Shown here: positions 8,323 to 17,199 of the stretch, in pieces
Position numbering within the stretch: position 1 is the stretch's first letter
Layout: every line of letters starts with the position of its first letter
From: Mycolicibacterium peregrinum
GTDB lineage: Bacteria > Actinomycetota > Actinomycetes > Mycobacteriales > Mycobacteriaceae
Direction: 5' to 3'
NCBI RefSeq assembly: GCF_001665625.1
Contig: NZ_LZSY01000002.1
Location: 1 to 64,000, forward strand
Length of the DNA stretch: 64,000 bases
Notes under the pieces: generated by a model
Seen by the model: only the letters and a program-made list of their open reading frames with translations
The model's database searches: none
Told to the model about the DNA's origin: nothing
Position numbers and translations under genes: made by a program

Positions 8323-9317
8323 CAGGCGAGCGCAACCGCTTCACGGTCCGGCACGCCGCGGTAGCGGGCGGCCTCGCCGTCGATGCCGCAGCGCTTCCAC
8401 ACCCACCGGCCGACCCGGTTCATCAGCCCGAGCTCCTCGCTGAGAGAACGCATCTCGCCGAAGTATCCGGACAGGATCTTGCGTGAGTGTGGGCTGCGCC
8501 AGAACGCGTCCTTGATCACCGCCCGCGGAATCCCGAACTCCTCGCCGAACGACTTCGGGGGCGCCACGATCTCATGGGCCAGCCAGCGCAGCGTCAACGG
8601 AAATGCCACACACGCGAACGCCTTCATCTGCCACGAGCGTTCCGGCATATGGGTTTTGAGGAACTCGTGCGCCCAGGAGATGTGGCGGGCCTCTTCGGCG
8701 ATGTGGATCTGCATGGTGCGCAGCACCGCGGGCGGAATGTTGGCGCCCTCGCGGATCAGGCCTTTCTGGAAATGGTCGATCGGCTCTTCACCGGCGAGGA
8801 TGCCCGCCATGAACGCCGTCGGCGAGTACTGGCCGACCAGGCCGATGTACGGCGACAACCGACGGAACAGCGGCCGCATGCCGGGCACGTCGACGCCTGA
8901 CCGGTTGACCAGCTCCTGGAACATCTGGATGTGGTTGCACTCCTCGGTCATCTCGTGCAATGCGTAACGGAACTCGGGCGAGTTGTTGGGCAGCTTCATG
9001 ATGAACGCCATCAACCCGCGGATGAGGATGCTCTCGAACGCCGCGCCGACCTTGACGGAGTTGAGCGTCCGCCACCGGCCGATCTCGATCTGCCGGGCCA
9101 GCGGCTGGCTCTGATACCAGGCGGTGGCGCCGAGTGGGTCGACGTTCGGTGACAGCACCCACCTCGGATCGTCCAGGTCGATCGCCAGATCGGGGGAGTC
9201 CCACGCGATGTCCAGATAGGGATCGAAGCGGCGGCGCACGGAACCCTCGGACAGCGTCTGCAACAGGTCCCGGTAGTCCGCATCCTGCCGTGCGGTGTCG
9301 GGAGAGGTGGAAGCCAT
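8322..9317 (-). CDS. AurF-like diiron oxygenase
   Basis: A 331-residue protein of the AurF (p-aminobenzoate N-oxygenase) ferritin-like diiron family. The four-helix metal site is suggested by IRGLMAFIMKLPNNSPEFR, HEMTEECNHIQMFQE and IHIAEEARHISWAHEF, each supplying Glu/His pairs. There is no signal peptide. It resembles M. tuberculosis Rv0885, which also sits beside fprB, so the pair is conserved. Substrate unknown; N-oxygenation or another O2-dependent oxidation is inferred from the family. It is the first gene of a two-gene unit with the FprB-type reductase downstream. Confidence 0.82.
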   Translation of the reverse strand: MASTSPDTARQDADYRDLLQTLSEGSVRRRFDPYLDIAWDSPDLAIDLDDPRWVLSPNVDPLGATAWYQSQPLARQIEIGRWRTLNSVKVGAAFESILIRGLMAFIMKLPNNSPEFRYALHEMTEECNHIQMFQELVNRSGVDVPGMRPLFRRLSPYIGLVGQYSPTAFMAGILAGEEPIDHFQKGLIREGANIPPAVLRTMQIHIAEEARHISWAHEFLKTHMPERSWQMKAFACVAFPLTLRWLAHEIVAPPKSFGEEFGIPRAVIKDAFWRSPHSRKILSGYFGEMRSLSEELGLMNRVGRWVWKRCGIDGEAARYRGVPDREAVALA

Positions 9318-9375
9318 GGCGACAATTTACCGAGACATTGGGTCTCGGTAAATACCGGATTTGTGGTGGAGTTTG

Positions 9376-9858
9376 CTACGGGTGGTACGGCACGCCGACC
9401 GCACGGAACACGTACTCCGGGCCGACATCGAAGGCCAGCGACCGGCGCGGCAGCCGCGTCAGCACCTCGTCCGGGATCTCGGTCTTGTAGTGCAGCGACA
9501 GTTTCCCGTGACCGCGCTTGTCGATCTGGGCCACGTCGGCCTGCAGCGTGAGCCCGGTCTCGCTGAGCTCGGCGTGCACCGCACCGACCTGCGGGGCCGA
9601 CCAGGGCTGGTCGATGCTGCGGCCGGCGAGCTTGGGCAGGGTGGACATGGTGGCCAGTACCCGGTAGTTGGTGAGGACCAGTGAACCGGCGTAGCTGGCG
9701 ACGCTCCCTGCCGATCGCGTTCCCGGGATCGATCCGGTGAAACGCCTGGTCACCGGGATGTACTCAGCGAGGAAGAGGATGCCTTCGGCTTCGGCCTCTG
9801 CCCGCAGACCCTCTGGCAGCCCGCCGATGTGCATCAGCTTTCGCAGGATCAGAGCCAT
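9376..9858 (-). CDS. Conserved hypothetical protein (PH-like fold candidate)
   Basis: A 160-residue soluble protein that I do not recognise by name. The start MALILRKLM at 9858 is preferred because the upstream codons look non-coding. The central segment GSLVLTNYRVLAT resembles the GRLxLTNxRL strand turn of bacterial pleckstrin-like (bPH/GRAM) domains, which is the only fold hint. It diverges from the PAP2 phosphatase gene with about 34 bp between starts, so the two probably share a control region. Confidence 0.65.
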   Translation of the reverse strand: MALILRKLMHIGGLPEGLRAEAEAEGILFLAEYIPVTRRFTGSIPGTRSAGSVASYAGSLVLTNYRVLATMSTLPKLAGRSIDQPWSAPQVGAVHAELSETGLTLQADVAQIDKRGHGKLSLHYKTEIPDEVLTRLPRRSLAFDVGPEYVFRAVGVPYHP

Positions 9859-9892
9859 GCCTTCGACGGTAGCGCGCAAACATGGCAAATCG

Positions 9893-10591
9893 ATGGGAGC
9901 TGGTAGAGATTATCTGGTGGGAACTCGTGCCCGATGGCTGATCGTGACTGCGGCCCTGGCCGCCGTGCTGTACGTGGCGCTGTGGATCGGTTACGCGATG
10001 CAGTGGACCTGGCTGGCCGATGTCGACGCCGCGGGCCTGGCAGGTCCATACCGGTACGGCTCGGCGCATCCCGGCTGGGTGACCGCGTGGGACGTGTTCT
10101 GCACCGTGCTCGGGCCGTTCGCCTTCCGGTTGCTGGCTTTGGTGATGATCGTCGTCGCGCTGGTGCGCCGCCGGTGGCGCATCGCGTGGTACCTGGTGTT
10201 GACCATCGAGCTCAGCGCCGTGATCACCGAGGCGGCCAAGTTCCTGGTCGACCGTCCGCGGCCGTCCACCGCGCTGGTCCACGCCCTGTCCACCTCGTTC
10301 CCGTCCGGGCACGCGCTGGGGGTGATGGTCTCGGTACTGACTCTGTTGGCCCTGGCGTGGCCGGCACTGCGCCCCAACCTGCGGGCGTGGTGGGTGGCCG
10401 CAGGCGTGCTCGTCATCGTCGCGATCGGCGTGGGCCGGGTGGTGCTCAACGTCCACCATCCCTCGGATGTGCTGGCCGGCTGGGCGTTGGGCTACGTCTG
10501 GTTCGCGGCCGTGTTCCTGCTGTACCCGCCGTACCCGTCGGCGATCACGGCAGCGGACAAAACACCGGTAGCGCCCGGTACCGCACGGTGA
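9893..10591 (+). CDS. PAP2-family membrane phosphatase
   Basis: A 232-residue integral membrane phosphatase with about six transmembrane segments. All three PAP2 signature blocks are present: KFLVDRPRPS, SFPSGHALG and GRVVLNVHHPSDV. The family removes phosphate from lipid phosphates such as phosphatidate or undecaprenyl pyrophosphate; which one is unknown. The start is uncertain: ATG at 9893 or GTG at 9917, both before the first membrane segment. Its 3-prime end overlaps by 47 bp the convergent gene for a PAP2-lipid kinase fusion. Confidence 0.85.
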   Translation: MGAGRDYLVGTRARWLIVTAALAAVLYVALWIGYAMQWTWLADVDAAGLAGPYRYGSAHPGWVTAWDVFCTVLGPFAFRLLALVMIVVALVRRRWRIAWYLVLTIELSAVITEAAKFLVDRPRPSTALVHALSTSFPSGHALGVMVSVLTLLALAWPALRPNLRAWWVAAGVLVIVAIGVGRVVLNVHHPSDVLAGWALGYVWFAAVFLLYPPYPSAITAADKTPVAPGTAR

Positions 10592-12008
10592 AGCTGGCCT
10601 CGCTGAGCGCCTCACCAACCTCCCCGTCGTGGGCCAGTGTGGTGGGCCCGTCGACCACGACGAACCGGAACTCCGGCACCTGAAGCTCGTGATAGAGCGG
10701 GCTGCGTTCGAGCCGTCCCAACGCGACGGCCGTCGCGATGCGCAGCCGGCTGAACCGTCGCCCGGTCTCCAGGATCCGCACGTCAATCAGTCCGTCGTCG
10801 AGACGCGGCCGCCGTGATGGCGCGAACCCGGACGGGAAGTACGTCGAATTGCCCAGGAAGAACAGCTCCGTCTCAAGGGTTTTGTCGTCGTAGCTGATCC
10901 GCACCGGCGCTTCCCGGCGCAGCGTCAGATACAGCGCGTACATCCCGGCCAGTCGCTTGCCCATCCGGTGTTCGAGCTTCTCCCGCATCCGCACGTAGTT
11001 CGGGTAGGCGCCGATGCTGGCGGTGTTGATCACCATGCGTTCCTCGTTGAGGCACACCAGGTCGACGTAGGCCGCGGCGCCGTCCTTGATCGCCGCCACG
11101 GTGCGGGCCACCGTGTCGCAACCGATGTCCTTGGCGAAGTGGTTGAACGTCCCGCCGGGGAACACCGCGAGCGGGACCCCTGCCTCGACGGCGATGCCCG
11201 CCGCGCACGCCACCGTGCCGTCGCCGCCGCCCACCGCGAGCACGTCGACGCGGGCCGCCGTCTCGCGTAACACCGTCTCGATGTCATCGTCGTCACCGAG
11301 TTCGACGATCTCGGTGCGCGGCAGAGCGTTACGCACGTCGTCGACGATCCGTGCGCCTGTCCCGTCACCGGAGGCCGGGTTGATCACCAGTGCCACGCCG
11401 GCACCGTCCGGTCGGGGCTCGGTGCGATATCGCAGCGGTTCGGAGCGGGGCAGGGTGGCGGTCGGGATGGTCGGGACGATGCGGGCGCCGAGGACCGCGA
11501 TCGCGGCGCCGATGCCGAACCCGGCGAACACGTCGCCGGGATAGTGCGCACCGGTGGCCACCCGGGACAGCCCGACCAGGCCGGCGAGCAGCGCCAGCGG
11601 CAGGCCGGCGGCCGGGGACTCCAGGCCTACGGCCACCGCGAAGGCCGCCGCGCTCGCGGAGTGTCCCGACGGCAGGGAATGCGAGGTGGGGACGCGTCGG
11701 GTCCGCCGGGCCAACGGGATCAGACTGCGGTCGGGGCGGGGCCGCCGCCAGATCCGTTTGGCCACCTGGTTGGTCACCAGGCTGGTTATCGCCAGGCTGA
11801 CGACGCCTCGCGCGGCGCCACGCCGCAGCGATGTGCCGCCCAGCGCACCCATGGCGGCCGCGATGGCAAACCACAGCTTGGAATGATCTGCGGCCCGGGT
11901 CAGCCCGGGCATCACGGAATCCAGTAGCGGGCTCGGTGACTCGGCGACCGCTTCGAAGACCTCGCGGTCCAGTGTGCCGAGGCCCTTGCCGATCGCGCGC
12001 ACGTCCAT
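10545..12008 (-). CDS. Bifunctional PAP2 phosphatase / diacylglycerol kinase-family protein
   Basis: A 487-residue fusion. The N-terminal half is a PAP2 domain with KRIWRRPRP, HSLPSGHSASA and SRVATGAHYPGDV and several membrane helices. The C-terminal half is a DAGK/sphingosine-kinase-like catalytic domain with ALVINPASGDGTG, AVGGGDGTV and PGGTFNHFAKDIG. It therefore both dephosphorylates and phosphorylates lipids, at least formally. Start MDVRAIGKG at 12008; the longer frame adds only atypical residues. The coexistence with a separate convergent PAP2 gene suggests opposed use in lipid-phosphate recycling (inference). Confidence 0.88.
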   Translation of the reverse strand: MDVRAIGKGLGTLDREVFEAVAESPSPLLDSVMPGLTRAADHSKLWFAIAAAMGALGGTSLRRGAARGVVSLAITSLVTNQVAKRIWRRPRPDRSLIPLARRTRRVPTSHSLPSGHSASAAAFAVAVGLESPAAGLPLALLAGLVGLSRVATGAHYPGDVFAGFGIGAAIAVLGARIVPTIPTATLPRSEPLRYRTEPRPDGAGVALVINPASGDGTGARIVDDVRNALPRTEIVELGDDDDIETVLRETAARVDVLAVGGGDGTVACAAGIAVEAGVPLAVFPGGTFNHFAKDIGCDTVARTVAAIKDGAAAYVDLVCLNEERMVINTASIGAYPNYVRMREKLEHRMGKRLAGMYALYLTLRREAPVRISYDDKTLETELFFLGNSTYFPSGFAPSRRPRLDDGLIDVRILETGRRFSRLRIATAVALGRLERSPLYHELQVPEFRFVVVDGPTTLAHDGEVGEALSEASFTVRYRALPVFCPLP

Positions 12009-12087
12009 GTCGCCAACGTAGCCGGTCGCGACCGGATCGTGCTCCAAGCTTTATCCGCCCGAGAGGCACGCCGACGACGATGGACGG

Positions 12088-12741
12088 ATGCGCCGACTGC
12101 TCGCCATGCTGTGTGCCGGGGTGTTGGCGCTGGCATGCGCGCCCACGGCCGGCGCCGTCGACCCGCCCTGGTTCGCCCCGTCAGTGGGCAACGCCACCCA
12201 GGTGATTTCCGTTGTCGGAGTGGGTGGTTCGAAGGCGAAGATGGATGTCTGGCAGCGCGGGCCGGCAGGCTGGCAGCCGGTGGCCGCCGGGATTCCGGCC
12301 AACATCGGCTCCAATGGCATGGCCCCGCAGACCCATGACGGGGAGATGAAGACGCCTATGGGCGTCTTCAGCCTCGACTTCGCGTTCGGTACCGCCCCCA
12401 ATCCCGGTGGCGGGCTGCAGTACGTCCAGGTGACGCCTGATCACTGGTGGGACGGGGACATGAAGAGCCCGACCTACAACACCATGCAGGTGTGCAAGAA
12501 GGCGCAGTGCCCGTTCAACACCGACCCGGCCAGCGGCACCGAGAACCTCGACATCACCGCCTACAAACACGCCATCGTGATGGGCGTCAACAAGGCACGG
12601 GTGCCCGGCAACGGTGGCGCGTTCTTCGTGCACACCACTGATGGCGGGCCGACCGCCGGTTGCGTGGCGATCGACGACGCCATGCTCGTCAAGATCATGC
12701 AGTGGCTACGGCCGGGCGCCGTGATCGCCGTCGCGAAATAG
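12088..12741 (+). CDS. Exported L,D-transpeptidase-like protein (Rv0309-type)
   Basis: A 217-residue secreted protein with the signal peptide MRRLLAMLCAGVLALACA and cleavage near AGA. The YkuD-like catalytic block appears as FFVHTTDGGPTAGCVAID with the nucleophile Cys at about residue 192 and a His ten residues earlier, a variant of the usual HGCxR arrangement. GDMKSPTYNTMQVC and MKTPMGVFSLDFAFG match the Rv0309 group. A role in peptidoglycan or envelope cross-linking is inferred from the family. GACGAT lies 6 nt before the ATG and could be a leaderless -10. Confidence 0.78.
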   Translation: MRRLLAMLCAGVLALACAPTAGAVDPPWFAPSVGNATQVISVVGVGGSKAKMDVWQRGPAGWQPVAAGIPANIGSNGMAPQTHDGEMKTPMGVFSLDFAFGTAPNPGGGLQYVQVTPDHWWDGDMKSPTYNTMQVCKKAQCPFNTDPASGTENLDITAYKHAIVMGVNKARVPGNGGAFFVHTTDGGPTAGCVAIDDAMLVKIMQWLRPGAVIAVAK

Positions 12742-12742
12742 C

Positions 12743-13210
12743 TCAAAGATTGAGGGCGGCACCGGGCTCGAGCTTGAAGTTGAGCCCCTCCAGCGAGAGG
12801 GTGGCGTCGTAGGTGCGGTCGTAGCCGGTGCTGCTGATCTTCCAGCCGTCGGCGGTGCGGCGGTAGGTGTCGTGGTAGAACGCCGAGCCGAACAGCATGA
12901 AGTTCATGCTGGGGACGATCACGCGGTCCTGGAGGTACCAGGTGGCGGTGGCGTCGTCGCCGTTGACCTCGATCTCGGGGTGGGCGACGCGATGCTCGGT
13001 GATGACCTCGGGACCCAGCGAGGCCTTCATGTACTCCACCAGCGAGTCGCGCTCGGTGAAGTGCAGCGTCTTGCCCATGGACTGTCCGTAGTCGCCCGCG
13101 ACGTCCTCGGTGAGGGTGTCGGCGAACTCGTCCCAGTGCTTGGTGTCGAGCGCACGCAGGTACCGGTATTTGACTTGCTTGATGTCGTCGATGTCACCCA
13201 TGCCCGACAT
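12743..13210 (-). CDS. SnoaL-like / nuclear transport factor 2 family protein
   Basis: A 155-residue alpha+beta barrel protein of the SnoaL_4 type: IDDIKQVKYRYLRALDTKHWDEF helix, EVNGDDATATWYLQD strand and YRRTADGWKISSTGYDRTY end. Such proteins act as small hydrolases, isomerases or accessory proteins; no specific substrate can be read from sequence. The start is at 13210 or the second Met at 13201. It lies 30 nt after the Rieske-FAD oxidoreductase stop on the same strand, so the two are probably cotranscribed. Confidence 0.8.
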   Translation of the reverse strand: MSGMGDIDDIKQVKYRYLRALDTKHWDEFADTLTEDVAGDYGQSMGKTLHFTERDSLVEYMKASLGPEVITEHRVAHPEIEVNGDDATATWYLQDRVIVPSMNFMLFGSAFYHDTYRRTADGWKISSTGYDRTYDATLSLEGLNFKLEPGAALNL

Positions 13211-13240
13211 TGGAGCACACCGGCCACAGCGGGTGTGACG

Positions 13241-14749
13241 CTATGCCGAACGCGTGAGGTCGCGGGTGGCCGGTCCCTCGATCAGGGTGCCGTCCGGCGC
13301 GAAGCGGGACCCGTGTAGCGGGCAGTCCCAGGACTTGTCGGCGTCGTTCCAGTTCACGATGCCGCCCAGGTGGGGGCACACGGGCGACACGGTGCGCTCG
13401 ACTCCGTCGACGACGCTGCGTGCTTGCAGACGCCACGGCGGCCCGCTGACCACGCCGCAGTCCTCGGTGGCGGACCTACCGATGCGGGTGACCGGAGCGA
13501 TCCAGCCCTTGGCCATGTTCAGTCCGACGGTCAGATTGGCCTGCACCGCAGTGGCGATGCCGGACAGCTCGTGCGGGCTCCAGCTTGCGAAGGCCTCGGC
13601 CCAGTCCATCCGACCGCCCAGGATCCGGCCCGTCAGCGCCAGTGCGGCGGCCACCCCGTTGGTCATGCCCCATTTGTCGAAACCCGTTGCCACCAAGATC
13701 TCTTCGTGCCCCGGCAGGATCGGGCCGACGTAAGGAAGTGCGTCGATGGGTGAATAGTCCTGTGCGGACCAGAAGTGCGTCTGGAGGGACCCGGGCCAGT
13801 GCTGCTTGGCCCACGACGCCAGCTCGTCGGTGGCGGCAGCGGGGTCGCTGCCGCGCCCGACTGGGTGGCCGGCACCGCCGACGATGAGCCGCTCGCCGTC
13901 GGCAGTCGGCGCCGAACGTATTGAGCGGGTTGGGGAGTCGGTCGAGATGAACATGCCGCGGGTGATATCGCCCGGTACCTGGAATGCCATGCAGTAGGAG
14001 CGGTGAGGAGTCAGTCGCGCGAAGAATCCACCCCGGTCCAGAATAGGAACGCCGGTGGCCAGTACGCAGCGATCGGCGACTACGTCGATCTCGTTGCCGG
14101 TATTCGTCCGCACCCGGAGTTTGAGGCGAGCCCCACCCTCATGGCTTACGCGTTGCACCCTGGCGCCCTCGACCAGTCGCCCTTCGCGTTCGTGCAGTTC
14201 GGCGGTCAGGCTGTCCAGGAACGGCATGGGATCGAACTGAGCCTGATCGGCCAACCGGACTCCACCATGGAACGGAAAGGGCACGTCGGCGTCATCGACC
14301 CATTCGACATCGAGGCCCGCGGCCTGGCAGGCCTTCAGTTCGGCCTTGGCCTTTGCCATCCCGCTGGGTGACTGCGCGTAGGTGTAGGCGTCCTCGTGCT
14401 GCAGGCCGATCTGCCGCTGCTCGCAATAGTCGATCAGCCACTGCTGACCTTCGAGGTTGCCCTGGGCGTACTGTCGGGCCACGTCGGGCGAATGCTTGCC
14501 CACGATGTCGGTCATCCGGGTGTGTTGCAGCAGACTGATCTTCGCGGTGGTGTTGCCGGTCGCCCCGGCACCCGCGGTGCGCCCCTCCAGGACCAGCACA
14601 TCTCGCCCGGCCCGTGCCAGTAGGACGGCGGTGACCAGGCCGGTGATCCCGGCGCCGACCACGACGACGTCCGCGCTCCGCGCGGATTCCTCGTCGAGAG
14701 TGGGCACGATGCGGTGCTCGGGGCGGTCGGCAAGCCAGAGTGACGTCAC
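13241..14749 (-). CDS. FAD-dependent oxidoreductase with C-terminal Rieske [2Fe-2S] domain
   Basis: A 502-residue DAO-type flavoprotein. It has the Rossmann loop VVVVGAGITGLVTAVLLARAG near residue 26 and the FAD-binding end of the DAO fold (ILVATGFDKWGMTNG). The last 100 residues are a Rieske domain with CPHLGG and CPLHGSRF (Cys-x-His and Cys-x2-His ligands). The GTG at 14749 (VTSLWLADRPEH) was selected; the longer open frame runs through the hairpin repeat at 14911-14979 and is not coding. Probably uses an internal Fe-S to FAD electron path; substrate unknown. Confidence 0.85.
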   Translation of the reverse strand: MTSLWLADRPEHRIVPTLDEESARSADVVVVGAGITGLVTAVLLARAGRDVLVLEGRTAGAGATGNTTAKISLLQHTRMTDIVGKHSPDVARQYAQGNLEGQQWLIDYCEQRQIGLQHEDAYTYAQSPSGMAKAKAELKACQAAGLDVEWVDDADVPFPFHGGVRLADQAQFDPMPFLDSLTAELHEREGRLVEGARVQRVSHEGGARLKLRVRTNTGNEIDVVADRCVLATGVPILDRGGFFARLTPHRSYCMAFQVPGDITRGMFISTDSPTRSIRSAPTADGERLIVGGAGHPVGRGSDPAAATDELASWAKQHWPGSLQTHFWSAQDYSPIDALPYVGPILPGHEEILVATGFDKWGMTNGVAAALALTGRILGGRMDWAEAFASWSPHELSGIATAVQANLTVGLNMAKGWIAPVTRIGRSATEDCGVVSGPPWRLQARSVVDGVERTVSPVCPHLGGIVNWNDADKSWDCPLHGSRFAPDGTLIEGPATRDLTRSA

Positions 14750-15164
14750 GGATATGGCTGTACCCGCAGGTGGGGAACTCAAACGTAGGTTGAGAGCGGT
14801 GCTCCTGGCGATGGTAAAAGCGTTGAAGCGAAACAGCTTTGGGGGTGGGGCTGAGAAGTGTGCCCGATTCGCCGGTGCGGTCTCTGTCGGGTGGGGTCCC
14901 TCCCGGCCGCTGTGGCGAGTGTGCAGGCTTTCGTGACGGACACTCGATGTCCGGCTCAAGAAGCTGCACACTCGTCGCAGCCGCCCGGACAATCGTTGCC
15001 AGGCGTCCTGCCCGGCAACCATCTGCAGTAACCATCTACGTTCCTGTGTGTCGCATGAGCGTTGCTGAAGCAGTCAAAACCGCACCGGCGGAACGGGCTT
15101 CGCCGGGCTACTGCGGAGTGTCGAGGGGCCCAGGGGCGGCAGTGCGGCTATCGTGGCGTGCGTT
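14750..15164. other. 415-bp divergent intergenic region
   Basis: This gap separates the Rieske-FAD gene (minus) and the Hsp70-like gene (plus). It holds the hairpin repeat at 14911-14979. A candidate -10 TATCGT (15149-15154) precedes the Hsp70-like ATG by 10 nt. I see no gene in it. Confidence 0.6.
14911..14979. repeat. Hairpin repeat family B, copy 1 (69 nt)
   Basis: Left arm TGTGGCGAGTGTGCAG (14911-14926) pairs with right arm CTGCACACTCGTCGCA (14964-14979), 14 of 16 positions. The 37-nt interior ends in CAAGAAG and has its own inner stem CGGACA/TGTCCG (14937-14953). Related copies lie at 32387-32454 and 56094-56161. Confidence 0.8.
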
Positions 15165-17015
15165 ATGAGCGGCCCGTTGGGGTTGTCGATCGGGACCACC
15201 AACTTGGTTGCGGCGCGTGTCGGCAATCAACCTGTCAGCCGGCGTTCGGTGTTGACCTTGTCGACCGACCGGACGCCGCAGGTCGGCGTGCCCGAATCCG
15301 GTCCCGGTGTCACGCTCGGCGGATTCGTCGACCGGGTCGGCGACCCGGTTCCGTTGGTGGCGCCCGACGGAGCGTCCTACCCTGCCGACACCCTGTTGGT
15401 CGAGGCCCTCGATGCGATGGTCGAGCTGGTCGGCGGACCCTCCGACCAGCTGGCGATCGCGGTGCCCGCGCACTGGGGTGCGCCCACCTTGCGGGCCCTG
15501 CGCAACGCGCTGCGGCACAACCCCAGCCTGTCGCATGACGGTCGGCCCGCCCGGCTCGTCCCCGATGCCGTCGCCTCGCTGGCGGCGCTGCGTGCCAACC
15601 CGGGCCTGCCGTCCAACGGCGTGGTGGCCCTGCTGGATTTCGGCGGCGGCGGTACCAGCATCACGCTGGCCGACGCCGCGGCGGCCTTCGAGCCGATCGA
15701 CGAGACCACCCGCTATTCCGATTTCTCGGGTGACCAGATCGATCAGGCGCTGCTGACCCATGTGCTCGACGGTGTCGCGCAGGCCGGCGGCATCGATCCG
15801 GCCGGCACCGCGGCGGTCGGCTCCCTGGCCCGGCTGCGCGAGGAGTGCCGTCAGGCCAAGGAACGGTTGTCGGCGGAGACCGCCACCGATCTGGTGGTCG
15901 AGCTGCCCGGATATTCGGCCACGGTGCGGGTCACCCGCACCGAACTCGAAGGGCTGATGCAGGCACCGCTCGCCGGTGCGTTGGATGCGCTGGAAAAAGC
16001 CTTGGAGCGCAACGGGATCAGCTGGCCGGCGGTGTCGGCAGTGGTGACCATCGGTGGTGGCGCCAGTATTCCGCTTGTCACCCAACAGCTTTCGCAGCAT
16101 TCGCAGGCGCAGGTGGTGACCACGCCGCAACCGGCGCTGGATGCCGCCATCGGGGCCGCGTTGTCCGCCGCCTACTCCGCAGACGCCGAGGCGCAGACGG
16201 GCGTGGCTCCCACCCTTGGCGCGGCGGCGGTGCCCCCGCTGGCCGAAATGCCTGCCGGTGCAGGAGGTTCTGAGGCGTCATCGACGTTCCGGGCGCTGGC
16301 ATGGTCCGAGGACGACGCGGGCGACGACGTGGTGCCGTACACCGGTCCCGATCTGGTGGAGTCCTACGGCAGTGAGACCGCGGCGCGTCCGGCGGTGCAG
16401 TACGTTCCGCCGACGGGCCCCATCGAGCAGCCGCGTGGCGGGTGGGAGCGGTTGCCGCTGACGGTTTTCGCGGTGGCCGCGGCGTTGGTCCTGGTCGCCA
16501 TCGGTGGTGTGACGTATGCGTTGACCAGTGCGACTGGTACCGCGCCGAGTTCGGAGGTCAAGCCACCCGAGCCCAAACCGTTGCCTCCGCAGGAAGTGGC
16601 GCCGAGTCCGGTCGCACCCCCGCCGCCGGCCGAGCCGCCGCCGGCTCCCGAGCCCGTTACCCAGGCACCCGCGCCGCCGCCGGTCACCGTCACTCAGGCG
16701 CCCCCGCCCCCGCCGCCGCCCGTGACAGAGACACACGTCGTCACGCAGACGACGACGCCTCCTCCGGTCACGACCACCACGACCACGACGACGACCACCA
16801 CGACGCCGCCGACCACCACCACCACAACGACACCGACCACAACCACCACGACGACGAACCCGATGACGACGACGTATGTCACCGTGCCGTTCGTCCCGGT
16901 GCCCATTCCGATCCAGGTGCCGAACCGTGGCGAGACGCAGCAACCCCAGTACCCGTATCAGCCGCAGTACCCCTACCAACAGCAGCCGCAGAATCCGTTC
17001 CAGCCCTATCCCTGA
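15165..17015 (+). CDS. Membrane-anchored Hsp70-like protein with Pro/Thr-rich tail
   Basis: A 616-residue protein. Residues 1-360 resemble the Hsp70 ATPase: phosphate-1 motif LGLSIGTTNLVAA, phosphate-2 ALLDFGGGGTS and adenosine motif VTIGGGASIPLVTQQL. The Asp of the canonical DLGTT is Ser here, so ATP hydrolysis may be weak. No peptide-binding domain follows; instead a single membrane helix (about 430-452, TVFAVAAALVLVAIGGV) leads to a proline-rich stretch, a run of threonines (about 532-570) and a YPYQPQYPYQ-type end, presumably outside the membrane. It is a clear paralogue of the gene at 61911-63692. Function unknown; envelope sensing is an inference. Confidence 0.8.
   Translation: MSGPLGLSIGTTNLVAARVGNQPVSRRSVLTLSTDRTPQVGVPESGPGVTLGGFVDRVGDPVPLVAPDGASYPADTLLVEALDAMVELVGGPSDQLAIAVPAHWGAPTLRALRNALRHNPSLSHDGRPARLVPDAVASLAALRANPGLPSNGVVALLDFGGGGTSITLADAAAAFEPIDETTRYSDFSGDQIDQALLTHVLDGVAQAGGIDPAGTAAVGSLARLREECRQAKERLSAETATDLVVELPGYSATVRVTRTELEGLMQAPLAGALDALEKALERNGISWPAVSAVVTIGGGASIPLVTQQLSQHSQAQVVTTPQPALDAAIGAALSAAYSADAEAQTGVAPTLGAAAVPPLAEMPAGAGGSEASSTFRALAWSEDDAGDDVVPYTGPDLVESYGSETAARPAVQYVPPTGPIEQPRGGWERLPLTVFAVAAALVLVAIGGVTYALTSATGTAPSSEVKPPEPKPLPPQEVAPSPVAPPPPAEPPPAPEPVTQAPAPPPVTVTQAPPPPPPPVTETHVVTQTTTPPPVTTTTTTTTTTTTPPTTTTTTTPTTTTTTTNPMTTTYVTVPFVPVPIPIQVPNRGETQQPQYPYQPQYPYQQQPQNPFQPYP
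16760..16870 (+). repeat. Thr-codon low-complexity tract
   Basis: Runs of ACC/ACG codons encode poly-Thr with a few Pro inside the tail of the Hsp70-like protein. A matching tract on the other strand lies in the paralogue (about 62010-62110). Poly-Thr tails of this kind are candidates for O-mannosylation. Confidence 0.7.
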
Positions 17016-17199
17016 TGGTGTTGCTCGGCTCGAAAAGTGTTGCGCGCATTCTCAATACAGTGAACTGACAGCAGCGCAGCGGTCCGCGCCATGTGGGCGG
17101 GAAGGGTTGGCCTCGGGCGACGACTGACGGCGTGGTTGGGCAATACGCTGCCGGCCGCGTGGTTCGGCTGTACCTTCTCGGTCAAAACCGGGAGGAACG

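Noticed and set aside
14911..14979. Family B hairpins as ends of an insertion sequence or MITE
   Set aside because: No transposase, no target-site duplication and no internal unique cargo; the units are only 68-69 nt. Kept as a structured repeat instead.
14750..15022. N-terminal extension of the Rieske-FAD gene
   Set aside because: The extension would encode through the 69-nt hairpin and lacks coding character. The GTG at 14749 lies just before the FAD-binding strand.
15108..16130. 340-codon minus-strand frame opposite the first Hsp70-like gene
   Set aside because: Antisense shadow; the plus-strand frame carries Hsp70 motifs.
16760..16870. Repetitive ACC/ACG tract considered as a CRISPR-like or satellite array
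   Set aside because: It is in-frame poly-Thr coding without spacers. No CRISPR array or cas gene is present in the window.
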